64,000 nt of DNA from Chloroflexota bacterium (GCA_016875995.1 VGOG01000002.1:1-64000), one strand, 5' to 3'. Positions 8,765-17,705 are shown, counted from the stretch's first letter. The notes: generated by a model not told the origin, from the letters alone. Numbers and translations are program-made.

Positions 8765-9361
8765 ATGGGATTTTTAGCGCGCAAGCTAGACGAACTCAGA
8801 GAATACGGCGCTATCGCCAGTGTGGGCGGGATCGCCCGGCGCTACTTGGCCATGAACGCCTTCGATGGGGTGCTGACCATCATCGGCGTCCTGATGGGCA
8901 ACTACGCCGCTCACGTGCGCGATCCGACCATTGTCATCGTCACGGGCACGTCCACCTGTATAGCCATGGGGGTTTCGGGGCTGTGGGGGGCTTACCTGAC
9001 GGAGGCCGCCGAGCGGAAGAGGGAACTGGATGACCTGGAGAGTCACACTTTGACCGATCTCAGCATGACAAAGATTGGTCTTGCCTCGCGGGTAGCAGTG
9101 ATCGTCGTGGCCTTAGTGAATGCTCTGGCCCCGTTCCTCGCGGCGCTGGTGGTGCTATTGCCTTTCTTTTTCAGTAACCTCCTGGCCGACATCGTCCTCA
9201 GCTACTACGTCTCCCTGGGCATGGCCTTGGCGGTCCTCTTCGCCATAGGAGTTTTTCTGGGCAGCGTGTCCCAGGAGAGCCTGATCATCTCAGGCTTGAA
9301 AATGATAGGGGCGGGGCTGGTTTCCATCTTGTTGAGCTACTTTTTGGGTCGTGGATTCTGA
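8765..9361 (+). CDS. VIT1/CCC1-like membrane protein
   Basis: This 198-residue protein has about five membrane segments. The first region (RRYLAMNAFDGVLTIIGVLMGNYAA) is the VIT family signature, in which D and G residues of helix 1 form the ion path, and SGLWGAYLTEAAERKRELDDLE matches the cytosolic extension after helix 2. The VIT/CCC1 family moves iron or manganese across membranes. Here the acidic metal-binding domain of eukaryotic VIT1 is short, so it is a minimal form. It follows DUF211 by 39 bases in the same direction. Substrate is unproven. Confidence 0.7.
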   Translation: MGFLARKLDELREYGAIASVGGIARRYLAMNAFDGVLTIIGVLMGNYAAHVRDPTIVIVTGTSTCIAMGVSGLWGAYLTEAAERKRELDDLESHTLTDLSMTKIGLASRVAVIVVALVNALAPFLAALVVLLPFFFSNLLADIVLSYYVSLGMALAVLFAIGVFLGSVSQESLIISGLKMIGAGLVSILLSYFLGRGF

Positions 9362-9408
9362 AAGCATCCAGGTTGGTCTGCGAGTAAGGCCGATACCGAA
9401 AACAGCGC

Positions 9409-9557
9409 GAGGAACTCGAAAGCCTTGCATAAATCGGCTCCAGTGATTAGGAGAGCCCTTTCCTGCTATCGAGGGGCGTCTTCGCCCGAGAGCTTGCAAA
9501 GGCCCAGAACGGGGCGGGGACGCCCTCGAGAGCAATTATGCAAGGCTCTCGAACTCC
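9409..9557. repeat. Nested inverted repeat between convergent genes
   Basis: AGCCTTGCATAA (about 9421-9432) is repeated in inverse as TTATGCAAGGCT (9537-9548), and the flanks extend the match with a few mismatches. Inside, GAGGGGCGTC pairs with GGACGCCCTC. The right arm covers the last codons of the TPR gene. It may be a miniature element or a large bidirectional terminator. Confidence 0.5.
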
Positions 9558-11971
9558 AGTATCCTTTGCACCTCCATCGGGATCACCAGCACCACTTCGT
9601 TCTCGTGTCCTCCTTCGAAGAGCAGGCCGTGTAGGCGCAGGCGGCCGATAGTTGTCTCTGGCTCATGGTAATACCAGTAGAAGTGATCCCCAAGGTCGTC
9701 CCCGTATTCTCGGCTGACCTCATCGTATGGTACCATCCCACCCCGGTCTAAGACGAAGCGCAACGCTTCCTGCTCCTCACTGGTGAGACCTCTCCACGCT
9801 CTTCCTACCACCTCAGCATCAGCCAGTGACTCGGCCAAGAGGGTGATTAGCTCAGCCTTTCTGATGGCTGCCGGCCGCCTGATATCCAGAGCACTGGCCA
9901 TAGCCACTAAGTCATCCTTGGTGTGGCGCGAAAGGCAGGACAGCAAGTCCGTGCCCTTTAGAGGTTTCTGTCGCTGTCTCTCCCTCCTATGCCGGACACG
10001 TTCCCGCCAGCTAGCGAACATTTCCTCGGAGCCTTTCACTGTCTGCACCATCCACAGACGCCGCCGGGTCTGTTCGTCCTCTGGCTCCATCCCCAAGATC
10101 ATCTCCAAGCGTTGCTCAGCCGACTCGTAGTCTCCCTGGGCGATGAACAGTTCGGCGCTGACGCGGTTGTAGAAGAGGAGTTCCTGAGGATGGAAGGTCT
10201 TGAGTTCAGCTACGGGCTTCAAGAGCTCTTCGGCTTCCTCAAGCCTCCCCTGGGTGATACGGGTTGAGGCCAGATTGCAGCGGGCGAAAACGTAGTCTGG
10301 ATCTACCTCTAGGGCCTTTTGGAGGAGCTTCTCTGCCTCTTCATGGCGACCTTGTTTGAGATAGACGACGCCCAGGTTTCCGTAGGCTTCCTTGGCGTTG
10401 GGCTCCAGGGTGATCATCTTTTGGTAGAGCTCTTCGGCCTCCTTGTCCTGGCCCGCCTGGAAAGCTGTTATCGCCTCGTCCAAAAGGGTCATTACCTCAT
10501 CGGTGTACTTCAGCTCTCGTTCCTCGGTGATGAGTTGGCGCCGCAGGAACACCTCCCGCCACTGGCCCTTCAGCCAGAGCCCCACCGGCTCGTCCTCGCT
10601 GAAGACCCCTAGCTCTAGCAGGACGGTAGCGGCCATTGCCCTCAGGTCGTCATCGCCCACCTGACTCAGAGCGAAGGCCCGCAGAGCAGCCACAGCTCGC
10701 TCGCTGCCCAACATCCGCAGGATGCCGATCGCCATCTCTTGCTCGTTCTCGCCGCCGTACCACAACATGTCGCTCAGAAGGTCGGCCACGTAGGGGTACT
10801 TGTCACCGAAGCCTCGAATCTTTGGCTCCATTCTTTCCTCCGGCACGGCAGGGGGGCCGAGGCCCTCGACGAAGTCTTCAAAGGCTTTTCTCGGTATCAT
10901 GTCTTGCCCAGAGAAGTAAGGGAAGCGGTAGGCTGGAGCCAGCTTCTTGCCCCCTCGTCGTACAAAATCCATATCGTCTTTCAGGCGAAAGGCGGTGGGA
11001 TCAAGGCGCAAGGCTTCTTCCCAGTGGGCCAAAGCCTCTCGCTCCTTGCCCAGGTTAGCCGCTGCTGTCCCCAGGAAGTGAAGCATGGTGACATTCACTT
11101 CAACCCCTGCCTGCTGGGCCTTTTTCACGATGGTGTAGACCCCTCTATCCTCCTCCAGGGCAGCGTAGGCCTCGGCCATCTTGAAGTAGGAGTCGGCGTC
11201 CGTTGGTCCAATCTGTTCCAGGCGTTTCAGGTACGTTTGGGCCTCATCTCTCTCCCCGGATGCACTCAGGAAACGAGCCAGGTTGCTCAGGGCGTGCACG
11301 TTCTGGGGGTCAATGCGCTCCAACACTTCTTTTTCGCTGGCGATGGCCTGGTCCCACTGGCCCAGGGCGAAGTAGGCCAGGGCCAGGTTGTTGCGGGGCG
11401 GGGCCCAGTTTGGCACCAATCGAGCCGCCTCTTTTGAAGCCTTCGCTCCCTCGGCGAAATCCCCCAATTCGTTGGCCATCCGACCTTGCTCCATGAGGTA
11501 GGATGCGTACTCCATCTTCCTGGGGGCGATGCCACAGATCGCTGCCACCTGCTCGATTCTTCTCGCTGAGTCGGCCATCACGGCCTGTACCTGCGTGGTG
11601 GCTTCTTCATTCAGTTCGTATCCGAGGCATTTGCGGAAGGTCAGCAAGGCGTGGGAGTGGAGGGCAAATCCATAGTAGGCCATCCCCAGGACCAGCAACA
11701 CCTCTGGATCCTTGCCGGACAGTCTGGCGGCTATCTCCAGGTGCTGGATTGCCTCCAACAAGTCGCCCAAATCGCCGTAGACGAAGCTCAGCAGCATGCG
11801 GCAGTCCAGATCGCGGGGATACCGCTCCACCAACTCCTCCGCCAGCTCCAGTGCTTCCTCGAGTTTCCCTTCTTCCCAGAGAACGTGGCCCCTTTCCAGC
11901 TCCGCGGTCTTGGGATGGCGCGGCGGGAGGCGTTTTCTTCGTCGCCTGTCTTTGTCTTTTTTCTTAGCCAT
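9536..11971 (-). CDS. Large TPR-repeat protein of unknown function
   Basis: This 811-residue soluble protein has no signal peptide and begins with a very basic stretch (KKKDKDRRRRKRLPPRH). TPR units fill residues 25-330 (for example HVLWEEGKLEEALELAEEL, NNLALAYFALGQWDQAIASEKEVL), followed by a helical middle with HEAT-like character (ILRMLGSERAVAALRAFALSQVGDDDLRAMAATVLLELG). More TPRs occur near 510-640 (AYGNLGVVYLKQGRHEEAEKLLQKALEVDPDY). The last ~150 residues hold a SAP/Rho-N-like helical piece (LSRHTKDDLVAMASALDI) and a charged tail. Such proteins are scaffolds; no enzyme motif was seen. It is a single gene convergent with the VIT-like gene. Confidence 0.75.
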   Translation of the reverse strand: MAKKKDKDRRRRKRLPPRHPKTAELERGHVLWEEGKLEEALELAEELVERYPRDLDCRMLLSFVYGDLGDLLEAIQHLEIAARLSGKDPEVLLVLGMAYYGFALHSHALLTFRKCLGYELNEEATTQVQAVMADSARRIEQVAAICGIAPRKMEYASYLMEQGRMANELGDFAEGAKASKEAARLVPNWAPPRNNLALAYFALGQWDQAIASEKEVLERIDPQNVHALSNLARFLSASGERDEAQTYLKRLEQIGPTDADSYFKMAEAYAALEEDRGVYTIVKKAQQAGVEVNVTMLHFLGTAAANLGKEREALAHWEEALRLDPTAFRLKDDMDFVRRGGKKLAPAYRFPYFSGQDMIPRKAFEDFVEGLGPPAVPEERMEPKIRGFGDKYPYVADLLSDMLWYGGENEQEMAIGILRMLGSERAVAALRAFALSQVGDDDLRAMAATVLLELGVFSEDEPVGLWLKGQWREVFLRRQLITEERELKYTDEVMTLLDEAITAFQAGQDKEAEELYQKMITLEPNAKEAYGNLGVVYLKQGRHEEAEKLLQKALEVDPDYVFARCNLASTRITQGRLEEAEELLKPVAELKTFHPQELLFYNRVSAELFIAQGDYESAEQRLEMILGMEPEDEQTRRRLWMVQTVKGSEEMFASWRERVRHRRERQRQKPLKGTDLLSCLSRHTKDDLVAMASALDIRRPAAIRKAELITLLAESLADAEVVGRAWRGLTSEEQEALRFVLDRGGMVPYDEVSREYGDDLGDHFYWYYHEPETTIGRLRLHGLLFEGGHENEVVLVIPMEVQRILEFESLA

Positions 11972-12077
11972 AATCGTGGTTAACCTCCATTCCAGTAATC
12001 AGTAAGCTGTGATCAGTAATCTTTGCCACCCAAATTCGAAGTGTTGCATGTTGCACCTCCAAAGTTTGATTCTCGTA

Positions 12078-12112
12078 CAGACCCTGAGGTTCTCCAAGAC
12101 CCTTAGGGTCTG
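12078..12112 (-). repeat. Hairpin over the flavoprotein stop codon
   Basis: CAGACCCT and AGGGTCTG bracket a loop, and the minus-strand TAA of the flavoprotein gene (12103-12105) lies inside the right arm, itself part of the palindrome GACCCTTAGGGTC. It may act as a terminator but has no T run. Just upstream (about 11991-12020) is a short ATCAGTAA tandem. Confidence 0.5.
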
Positions 12113-13368
12113 GCCGCGGACCGGCCAGCCACCCAACCAGTGGAAAAGGCGGCTTGCAGATTGTAGCCGCCGGTGTCGGCGTCCACGTCCAGCACCTCGC
12201 CGGCGAAGTAGAGACCCTCCACCAGGCGCGAAGCCATGGTACGCGGGTCAACTTCCCGCACGTCCACCCCGCCAGCGGTGATGATGGCCTCGGCGAAAGA
12301 GCGGTGCCCGGTCACCTCCAGGCGAAAGTCTTTCAGCCACGTCCGCAGCCACTGGCGTTCTTGGGATGTGATCTGGTGCGCCACTTTGTCCGCAGGGATG
12401 CCCATCAGGTCTATGCAGACCGGGATCAGCTTGCTGGGGAGCAACCCTTTGAGCAGGGTGCAAAACTGCTGCTTGCCGTGGGCGTCCAGGTCGCGGAGCA
12501 GTCGCGCGTCCAGCTTGCTCTCGTCGAGGGCTGGTTTGAGGTCAATGGACAGGATCACCCTCTGGCCCAGGCGCAGGGCGTCCACCACCTCCTTGCTCAG
12601 GGAGAGGATGATCGGCCCGGAGACGCCAAAGTGGGTGAAGAGCATCTCGCCGAAGGCCTCGGCCTGCTTTTTGCCATTTACCCACACCCGCACGGTCACG
12701 TTGCGCAGGCTCAGGCCCTGCAGCCTGGGGGCCACGTCGCCCGCCGTCTCCAGGGGAACCAGCGCTGGCCGAATGGGCACGATGGTATGCCCCACCGCCT
12801 GGACCAGCCGATAGCCGTCCCCCGTTGACCCGGTGGCCGGGTAAGACGCCCCGCCCGTGGCCACGATCACCGCCTCAGCGCGATAGAAACCAGGTTTTTT
12901 GGGAAAAACCTGGTTTCTGGACACCTCCACCCCAACCACCCGCCCTTCCTCGACCAGCAACCGCTCCACTGGTGAGTGGGTGCGCAGGGTCACGCCGCGC
13001 TCGCCAACCCATTGCATCAACGCATCCACCACGTCCTGGGCCTGACCGCTGGCCGGGAAAACCCGTCCCCCTCGCTCGGTCACGGTGCGCACTCCCAGCC
13101 CTTCAAAAAACGCCACCAGGTCGGAGGTGAAGAACTGGGAAAAAGCCTGGCGAAGGAAACGACCGTTCGGCCCGAAGTGCGCGATAAACTCGGACACGGG
13201 AGCCACGTTGGTCAGGTTGCAGCGCCCCTTGCCGGCGATGCGCAGCTTGCGCCCGGGGCGGTCCATCTTTTCCAGGAGCAGCGTTTCGGCGCCCATTTGG
13301 GCGGCCTGCCCGGCAGCCATCAAGCCCGCTGCTCCTCCTCCGACCACGATCACCCGACGCCCTGTCAT
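12103..13368 (-). CDS. HI0933/YhiN-family flavoprotein (NAD(P)/FAD-dependent oxidoreductase)
   Basis: The start is set at the ATG at 13368 (MTGRRVIVVGGGAAGLMAA), where the dinucleotide-binding GGGAAG motif begins; the longer ORF adds 32 unrelated residues overlapping the amidohydrolase gene. The 421-residue product has the family signature GRKLRIAGKGRCNLTN at about 40-55, VIVATGGASYPATGSTGDGY near 165, and the C-terminal GLYFAGEVLDVDADTGGYNLQAAF. The reaction is unknown; relatives bind FAD. An oddity is the segment RNQVFPKKPGFY, which is encoded by a perfect 34-base palindromic repeat (see that entry). It lies 7 bases after the amidohydrolase gene, so they form one unit. Confidence 0.87.
   Translation of the reverse strand: MTGRRVIVVGGGAAGLMAAGQAAQMGAETLLLEKMDRPGRKLRIAGKGRCNLTNVAPVSEFIAHFGPNGRFLRQAFSQFFTSDLVAFFEGLGVRTVTERGGRVFPASGQAQDVVDALMQWVGERGVTLRTHSPVERLLVEEGRVVGVEVSRNQVFPKKPGFYRAEAVIVATGGASYPATGSTGDGYRLVQAVGHTIVPIRPALVPLETAGDVAPRLQGLSLRNVTVRVWVNGKKQAEAFGEMLFTHFGVSGPIILSLSKEVVDALRLGQRVILSIDLKPALDESKLDARLLRDLDAHGKQQFCTLLKGLLPSKLIPVCIDLMGIPADKVAHQITSQERQWLRTWLKDFRLEVTGHRSFAEAIITAGGVDVREVDPRTMASRLVEGLYFAGEVLDVDADTGGYNLQAAFSTGWVAGRSAARP
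12885..12918. repeat. Perfect palindromic repeat inside the flavoprotein gene
   Basis: AGAAACCAGGTTTTT (12885-12899) and AAAAACCTGGTTTCT (12904-12918) form a 15-bp perfect stem with a 4-base loop, in frame inside a conserved gene. The half-motif AAACCTGGTTTCT also occurs in the N-terminal coding part of the GH5-like gene (about 19009-19021). Confidence 0.85.
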
Positions 13369-13375
13369 ACATTCC

Positions 13376-14584
13376 CTATCCCCGCTTGTAGGCCACCTGG
13401 CCGTCCACCAATACCAACTCGGCCACGGTGCGGTAGTCGAAGGGGTGTCCGCTGAACACGACAAGGTCGGCGTCCTTGCCCACCTCCAGGCTGCCCACCC
13501 GGTCGGCCACGCCGATGATCTCGGCGGGGTTGATGGTGATGGCTTTCAATGCCTCTTCTTCCGACATCCCCTCACGCACGGCCAGCGCGGCGTTGATGGT
13601 CAGGTATTTGACCGCCGACATCTCGTCGGTTTGGATGGCTATCTTGACGCCTGCTTTGGCCATCAGGCCGGGGTTCCTGGGCGTCATGTCCTTCAGCTCA
13701 TACTTCTCGCGAGAGAAGAAGATTGGCCCGGCGGTGACGGGAATTCCCTTCTCGGCCAGGACGTCGCCGATTTTGTAGCCCTCGGTGGCGTGTTCCAGCG
13801 TCAGGTCCAGGTTGAACTCTTCGGCGATGCGAATTGCAGTGAGCATGTCGTCGGCGCGGTGGGCGTGGACGCGGGCCTTCATCTCGCGGCGCAGCACTTT
13901 GCCCAGAGCTTCCAATTGTAGATCGCGCTCCGGCTGTTTGGGCTCCTCCGCATCCTCGTCCTTCGCCTCGACCTTGGCCCGATAGTCAGCCAGGTCCGCT
14001 TCGTAGCGGCGCCACTTTTCCAGGTAGTTCTGGGCGTCCACCAGCGCGGTACGCAAGGTGGCCGCATTCCCCATCCGCGTGGAAGGCGCTTTCTTCTGCT
14101 CGCCGTAGACCCGCTTGGGATTCTCGCCCAGGGCCATTTTCATGCCCGCCGGCTCCAGCAGCACCATCTGCTCCACGCGCGGCTTGGGTACGGTCTTGAG
14201 GCACACCCACTGCCCGCCGATGAGGTTGCCGCTGCCGGGGCCGGTGAGCACCGTGGTCACGCCGGCGGCTACCAGTTCTTTGAATGCCGGGTCTTCGGGA
14301 TGTACGGCGTCCAGCGCCCGCAGGTGCGGCGTGATGGGGTCGGTCATCTCGTTGCCGTCGGAGTGCTCCCAGCCGATGCCGTCGGGAAATAGCCCCACGT
14401 GGCAATGGGCGTCAATCAGGCCGGGCATCACCACCTTGCCCGTTGCGTCGTACACTTCAGCGCCCTCTGGGACTTCAACCTCCTCTCCCACAGCCACGAT
14501 GCGCCCGTCCTCGACCAGCACCGTCCCGTGTTCCAACGTGCCCTGGGTGATGGTCATCACTTTGCCATTGGTAATGGCGATCAT
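13376..14584 (-). CDS. Amidohydrolase family metalloenzyme
   Basis: The start is the ATG at 14584 (MIAITNGKVMTITQG), with a GAGGATAAT ribosome site before it; the ORF track extends into non-family sequence. The 402-residue enzyme has metal motif DAHCHVG near residue 60, later metal/catalytic segments HAHRADD (about 260) and EHATEGY (about 285), and the final Asp in IQTDEM (about 330). A charged insertion (KVEAKDEDAEEPKQPERD) lies between residues 210 and 230. The family includes imidazolonepropionase-like and peptide- or drug-amidases; the substrate here is not clear. It is the first gene of a pair with the HI0933 flavoprotein. Confidence 0.82.
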   Translation of the reverse strand: MIAITNGKVMTITQGTLEHGTVLVEDGRIVAVGEEVEVPEGAEVYDATGKVVMPGLIDAHCHVGLFPDGIGWEHSDGNEMTDPITPHLRALDAVHPEDPAFKELVAAGVTTVLTGPGSGNLIGGQWVCLKTVPKPRVEQMVLLEPAGMKMALGENPKRVYGEQKKAPSTRMGNAATLRTALVDAQNYLEKWRRYEADLADYRAKVEAKDEDAEEPKQPERDLQLEALGKVLRREMKARVHAHRADDMLTAIRIAEEFNLDLTLEHATEGYKIGDVLAEKGIPVTAGPIFFSREKYELKDMTPRNPGLMAKAGVKIAIQTDEMSAVKYLTINAALAVREGMSEEEALKAITINPAEIIGVADRVGSLEVGKDADLVVFSGHPFDYRTVAELVLVDGQVAYKRG

Positions 14585-14614
14585 TTGATTATCCTCCTCG
14601 TTTTGTGAGTGTTG

Positions 14615-14647
14615 AGGTGCCAGGCACTTCCTAAGTGCCTGGCACCT
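14615..14647. repeat. Perfect hairpin with GTGCCAGGCACTT arms
   Basis: AGGTGCCAGGCACTT and AAGTGCCTGGCACCT form a 15-bp stem with a 3-base loop between the amidohydrolase start and the end of the DUF5678-type gene on the same strand. It could terminate the upstream gene, but no T run follows on that strand, so it is listed as a repeat. Confidence 0.7.
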
Positions 14648-14751
14648 TGAATTTGCGGTCTGGTTGTTTGATGACGTCTGTCCTACTGCGGCGGTATGTC
14701 GGCAACATTGGCTGGGCCAGGGAGGCTGATAACTGGTGTCGTATGGGTATC

Positions 14752-15123
14752 TCATGGGCCAGGCATCTCCATGCGAAAGCTGTGACGGACCAGAAGCCGC
14801 TCGGCGACGTCTTCGACCAGCGTTATCATCACAGGCGTACGCCCGAATTGCTGGCGTATGCGTTGGTGCAGTGCCTGGAAGTCGGAATCGTGATCTACCA
14901 CCTGGCCGTTGTGCATGGCGATGTATTGACCCAGGTACAGGGCCTTTATTTCGGCGTGTCGCTGACGGTAGATCTTACTTTCCTCGGAGATTTTGCGACG
15001 ATCCAGTTCCCAAAGGTAACGACGGATGGCTTCGTTGAGTATTTCGCCCAAGTCGGCTTTGTGCTCCAGGGAGGCTTCTTTGACACGCTGATACAATTCA
15101 GGTGCAACAGCTATCGTTGGCAT
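14752..15123 (-). CDS. Small DUF5678-like protein
   Basis: The ATG at 15123 follows a good AAAGGAGTAGG site; the longer ORF upstream runs through a repeat element. The 123-residue product starts with a short helical segment (MPTIAVAPELYQRVKEAS) reminiscent of ribbon-helix-helix antitoxins. It ends with a domain (LGQYIAMHNGQVVDHDSDF then VMITLVED) that matches DUF5678, often found in small putative antitoxin or regulatory proteins. No toxin gene sits next to it: the neighbours are an amidohydrolase and a cyclophilin. Function unknown. Confidence 0.6.
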   Translation of the reverse strand: MPTIAVAPELYQRVKEASLEHKADLGEILNEAIRRYLWELDRRKISEESKIYRQRHAEIKALYLGQYIAMHNGQVVDHDSDFQALHQRIRQQFGRTPVMITLVEDVAERLLVRHSFRMEMPGP

Positions 15124-15189
15124 ACTCCTACTCCTTTCTAGTAGTCCATCACATTGATTTTGATACTTGGGGCAACGGCCTTTCGGCAG

Positions 15190-15250
15190 CGGAGTCCTGA
15201 ACTTGTTCGGGTTCATTGCGTGCCACACCCCCAACAAGTTGGGGACTCCG
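15190..15250. repeat. Palindromic element, outer stem with two inner hairpins
   Basis: CGGAGTCC (15190-15197) pairs with GGACTCCG (15243-15250). Inside are CCtGAACttGTTCgGG and CCCCAACaaGTTGGGG. The plan resembles the elements at 3992 and 17706 although the sequence differs. It is intergenic, upstream of the DUF5678-like gene. Confidence 0.65.
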
Positions 15251-15320
15251 TCGCTTGGAAGTCGTAACTGCGAACTTATCACAATCAGCGTGATGGGGTG
15301 CTAGTGCGTGGTCATCATTG

Positions 15321-15938
15321 TTATTCTTCTGTGATAGTGATCTTCTCTATCACGTCACCCACGGCGATGGACTTGACTACGTCCATACCCTCGGTCACGT
15401 GACCGAAGGCCGTGTACCCTCCGTCCAGGAAAGGCGTCGGGGCCAGGGTGATGTAGAACTGGCTGCCACTGGAGGCACGAGTAGGGTTCACCTCATCGGC
15501 TCGCCGGGCCATGGCGATGGCCCCCTCGACGTGAGGCAACTGGATCTCCGCCGGTACGGTGTAGCCTGGGCCACCGCCCCCGGTGCCCGTCGGATCGCCG
15601 CCCTGGATGACGAAGCCAGGCTCCACGCGGTGGAAGGTCAGGTTGTCGTAGAAGCCCTGTCTCGCCAGGAAGACGAAGTTATTGACGGTGAGCGGGGCGG
15701 CATTGGCGTCGAGCTGGACGACGATGTCGCCCTTGGCCGTGGAGATGGTGGCGACGTAGGTCTTGCTGGGGTCAATCTGCATCTCCGGCGGCTGGCTGTA
15801 CATGTCGTTGCGGTCGGCTGGATTGGTCGGCATGGCCGGTTTGGCCGGTGTGCAGCTAAGAACCACCGCAGTCAGCAAGAGGACTGCAGCGATGCTGCCG
15901 AGCCGGTGCTTGTTAGTCTGTTTGCTTTTCTTGAACAT
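15321..15938 (-). CDS. Cyclophilin-type peptidyl-prolyl isomerase, lipoprotein
   Basis: This 205-residue protein has a lipoprotein signal (hydrophobic core AAVLLLTAVV, lipobox VLSC near residue 29), then a spacer to about residue 60. A cyclophilin domain follows: FLARQGFYDNLTFHRVEPGFVIQGGDPTGTG holds the catalytic Arg and Phe/Gln motif, and SGSQFYITLAPTPFLDGGYTAFGHV is the substrate-binding part. It catalyses proline cis-trans isomerisation on exported proteins at the outer face of the membrane. A clear Shine-Dalgarno sequence (AAAGGAGATG) precedes the ATG. It is a single gene after the methyltransferase. Confidence 0.9.
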   Translation of the reverse strand: MFKKSKQTNKHRLGSIAAVLLLTAVVLSCTPAKPAMPTNPADRNDMYSQPPEMQIDPSKTYVATISTAKGDIVVQLDANAAPLTVNNFVFLARQGFYDNLTFHRVEPGFVIQGGDPTGTGGGGPGYTVPAEIQLPHVEGAIAMARRADEVNPTRASSGSQFYITLAPTPFLDGGYTAFGHVTEGMDVVKSIAVGDVIEKITITEE

Positions 15939-15987
15939 AACATCTCCTTTCTCGATGGCTGTTCTAGTGGCATGTATTTGGGTCTAC

Positions 15988-16743
15988 CTACTTTTTCATC
16001 ACGAACCATACCCGCCCACTATCTGGCTTGGGTTCGCTCATCTCTTCCAGGCTCCCCCAGCAGGCGAGTTCCTGGAAGCCTGCTTTCCTCAGGCACTGCC
16101 TGATCTCTTCCAGGGTGTACCCACGTTCCCTATGCTCTTCGTCCATGCGACTCCACCTATTCCCCTCCCTCGCGAAACCCGTTATTCTCATTGTCGCCAG
16201 ATTATTGGCGAAATCATAGCTTGTGCGGTGGATTTCAAACAACTCCGGGGTATCCTGTTGAACATAGCAAGGGTATCTCTGCCAGTTGACGGCCAGGCCG
16301 TAGATGGTGTTCATGTCGAAGACGAACAACCCTGTTTTCTTCAGCGCCCGGTACACGCCTGCAAAGGTATTTTGCAGATCCCAAAGCTCCAGGAGATAGT
16401 TCAGGCTGTCAAACCAGCAGGTCACCAGGTCGAAGCTCTCCTCAAAGGGCAGGGATCGCATGTCCTGAAGGAGAAGCTCTACCTTCACGTTCTCTCGTTC
16501 AGCCCGTGCTCTGGCAAGCTGCAGCATCTGGGGAGACAGATCAACACCTGTCACTTGAAACCCTCTCCTGGCCATGGCCACGGCGAACGTCCCTTCGCCG
16601 CAGGCGATGTCCAACATGGTCCGTGGTTTCGCCTCGAATCGTTCCAGTACCGCAGGCAGCAGCTCTGCCATCCTCTCGCTAAATTGAAGGTATGGCCCTT
16701 GGGCATAGAAGTAGGCGAATTCGTCATAGATGCTCATCGGCAA
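15988..16743 (-). CDS. SAM-dependent methyltransferase (class I)
   Basis: This 251-residue protein has motif I (MLDIACGEGTFAVAMARRG, about residues 42-60), motif II (VTGVDLSPQMLQLAR) and a post-motif acidic loop (DLVTCWFDSLNYL). It belongs to the large class-I family similar to cyclopropane or small-molecule methyltransferases; the C-terminal half (MDEEHRERGYTLEEIRQCLRKAGF) is typical of these. Its start overlaps the end of the ArsA-type ATPase gene by 20 bases, so the two are co-translated. The acceptor is unknown. Confidence 0.82.
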   Translation of the reverse strand: MPMSIYDEFAYFYAQGPYLQFSERMAELLPAVLERFEAKPRTMLDIACGEGTFAVAMARRGFQVTGVDLSPQMLQLARARAERENVKVELLLQDMRSLPFEESFDLVTCWFDSLNYLLELWDLQNTFAGVYRALKKTGLFVFDMNTIYGLAVNWQRYPCYVQQDTPELFEIHRTSYDFANNLATMRITGFAREGNRWSRMDEEHRERGYTLEEIRQCLRKAGFQELACWGSLEEMSEPKPDSGRVWFVMKK

Positions 16744-17659
16744 ACAGTACCTTTCTCAACTCCCTCAGCCTCTCCACCCCCTTCACCTCGTGAGGAAAGA
16801 GGGGAAGGATGATGATTTCCATGCTTGGTCCGTATTCGGCGGTCAACAGGTTGATGTACGGGGCTTGCATCTCTGCTCTGGCCCGATGGAACTCGCAGTC
16901 GGGGGTCTCGATGACGTTGTTGATGATCAGGTAGTGGATGGGAAGGCCGTATCTCTCGAATTCCCGGACCAGCCTCCTGGCCTGGTACACCCCCAGGGCC
17001 TCAGGGATGGTGACCAGGATGAATTCCGTGTTGTCCGGGTTCCTCATGAAGTCGGTCACCTCTCTGGCCAGAGCTTTCCAGTTGTCTATCAGCTCGAGGA
17101 AGGGGACCTTTTTGAGCTGGAAGGTATCGCGAACCTCGAAGTAGAACTTGGGGGCCATGCGCAGGTGCTGCAGGAATTTATACGGCAGGTCCAGGAGGCG
17201 CAAAGTGTCCCCCGCTGGGGCGGTGTCCCAGACGATGAGGTCGTAGCGCCCATCCCTGACCCGCTCCAGGATGTAGTCCAACACGAACTCTTCCTGGATG
17301 CCCGGCGCGATGGCGACGTAATCTATGACCTCGTCGTACTCCATGTCTATCAGAGAAGAAGCGGCCTCGTACACCTCCGGCCCGAACTTCTCCTTCCATC
17401 TCCTCATCACCTCGTCGGGGGATATCTCCAGCGCGTAGAGGTTTTCCACGTCGTTTACTGGCGTTTCCACTGCCCCGACCTCCATCTCGAAGATGTCCGA
17501 CAGGGAGGGGGTGAGGTCGCTGGAGATGATCAGCGTCCTTCTGCCCAGCGAGGCGTAGTGGAGGGCTGCCGTAGCCGAACAGGTTGTCTTGCCTACTCCT
17601 CCCTTCCCTCCGAACATGAGGACGCGCTTGTTGGTGTGATCCAGTGCTGAAATTGACAT
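16724..17659 (-). CDS. ArsA/Get3-family anion-pump-type ATPase
   Basis: This 311-residue protein carries the deviant Walker A GGKGGVGKTTCSA at residues 18-30, switch I DLTPSLSDIF and switch II VWDTAPAGDTLRLL near 145-158. This is the single-domain form of the ArsA/Get3 clan, P-loop ATPases that dimerise and handle tail-anchored membrane proteins or arsenite. No arsB or arsR is nearby, so arsenic resistance is not supported. It is followed by an overlapping methyltransferase gene. Length (about 310) fits the single-domain members. Confidence 0.85.
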   Translation of the reverse strand: MSISALDHTNKRVLMFGGKGGVGKTTCSATAALHYASLGRRTLIISSDLTPSLSDIFEMEVGAVETPVNDVENLYALEISPDEVMRRWKEKFGPEVYEAASSLIDMEYDEVIDYVAIAPGIQEEFVLDYILERVRDGRYDLIVWDTAPAGDTLRLLDLPYKFLQHLRMAPKFYFEVRDTFQLKKVPFLELIDNWKALAREVTDFMRNPDNTEFILVTIPEALGVYQARRLVREFERYGLPIHYLIINNVIETPDCEFHRARAEMQAPYINLLTAEYGPSMEIIILPLFPHEVKGVERLRELRKVLFADEHL

Positions 17660-17705
17660 TTATTTCGCTAACTCCTCTCCGTTATCGTGGGTTATAATTG
17701 ACTGG

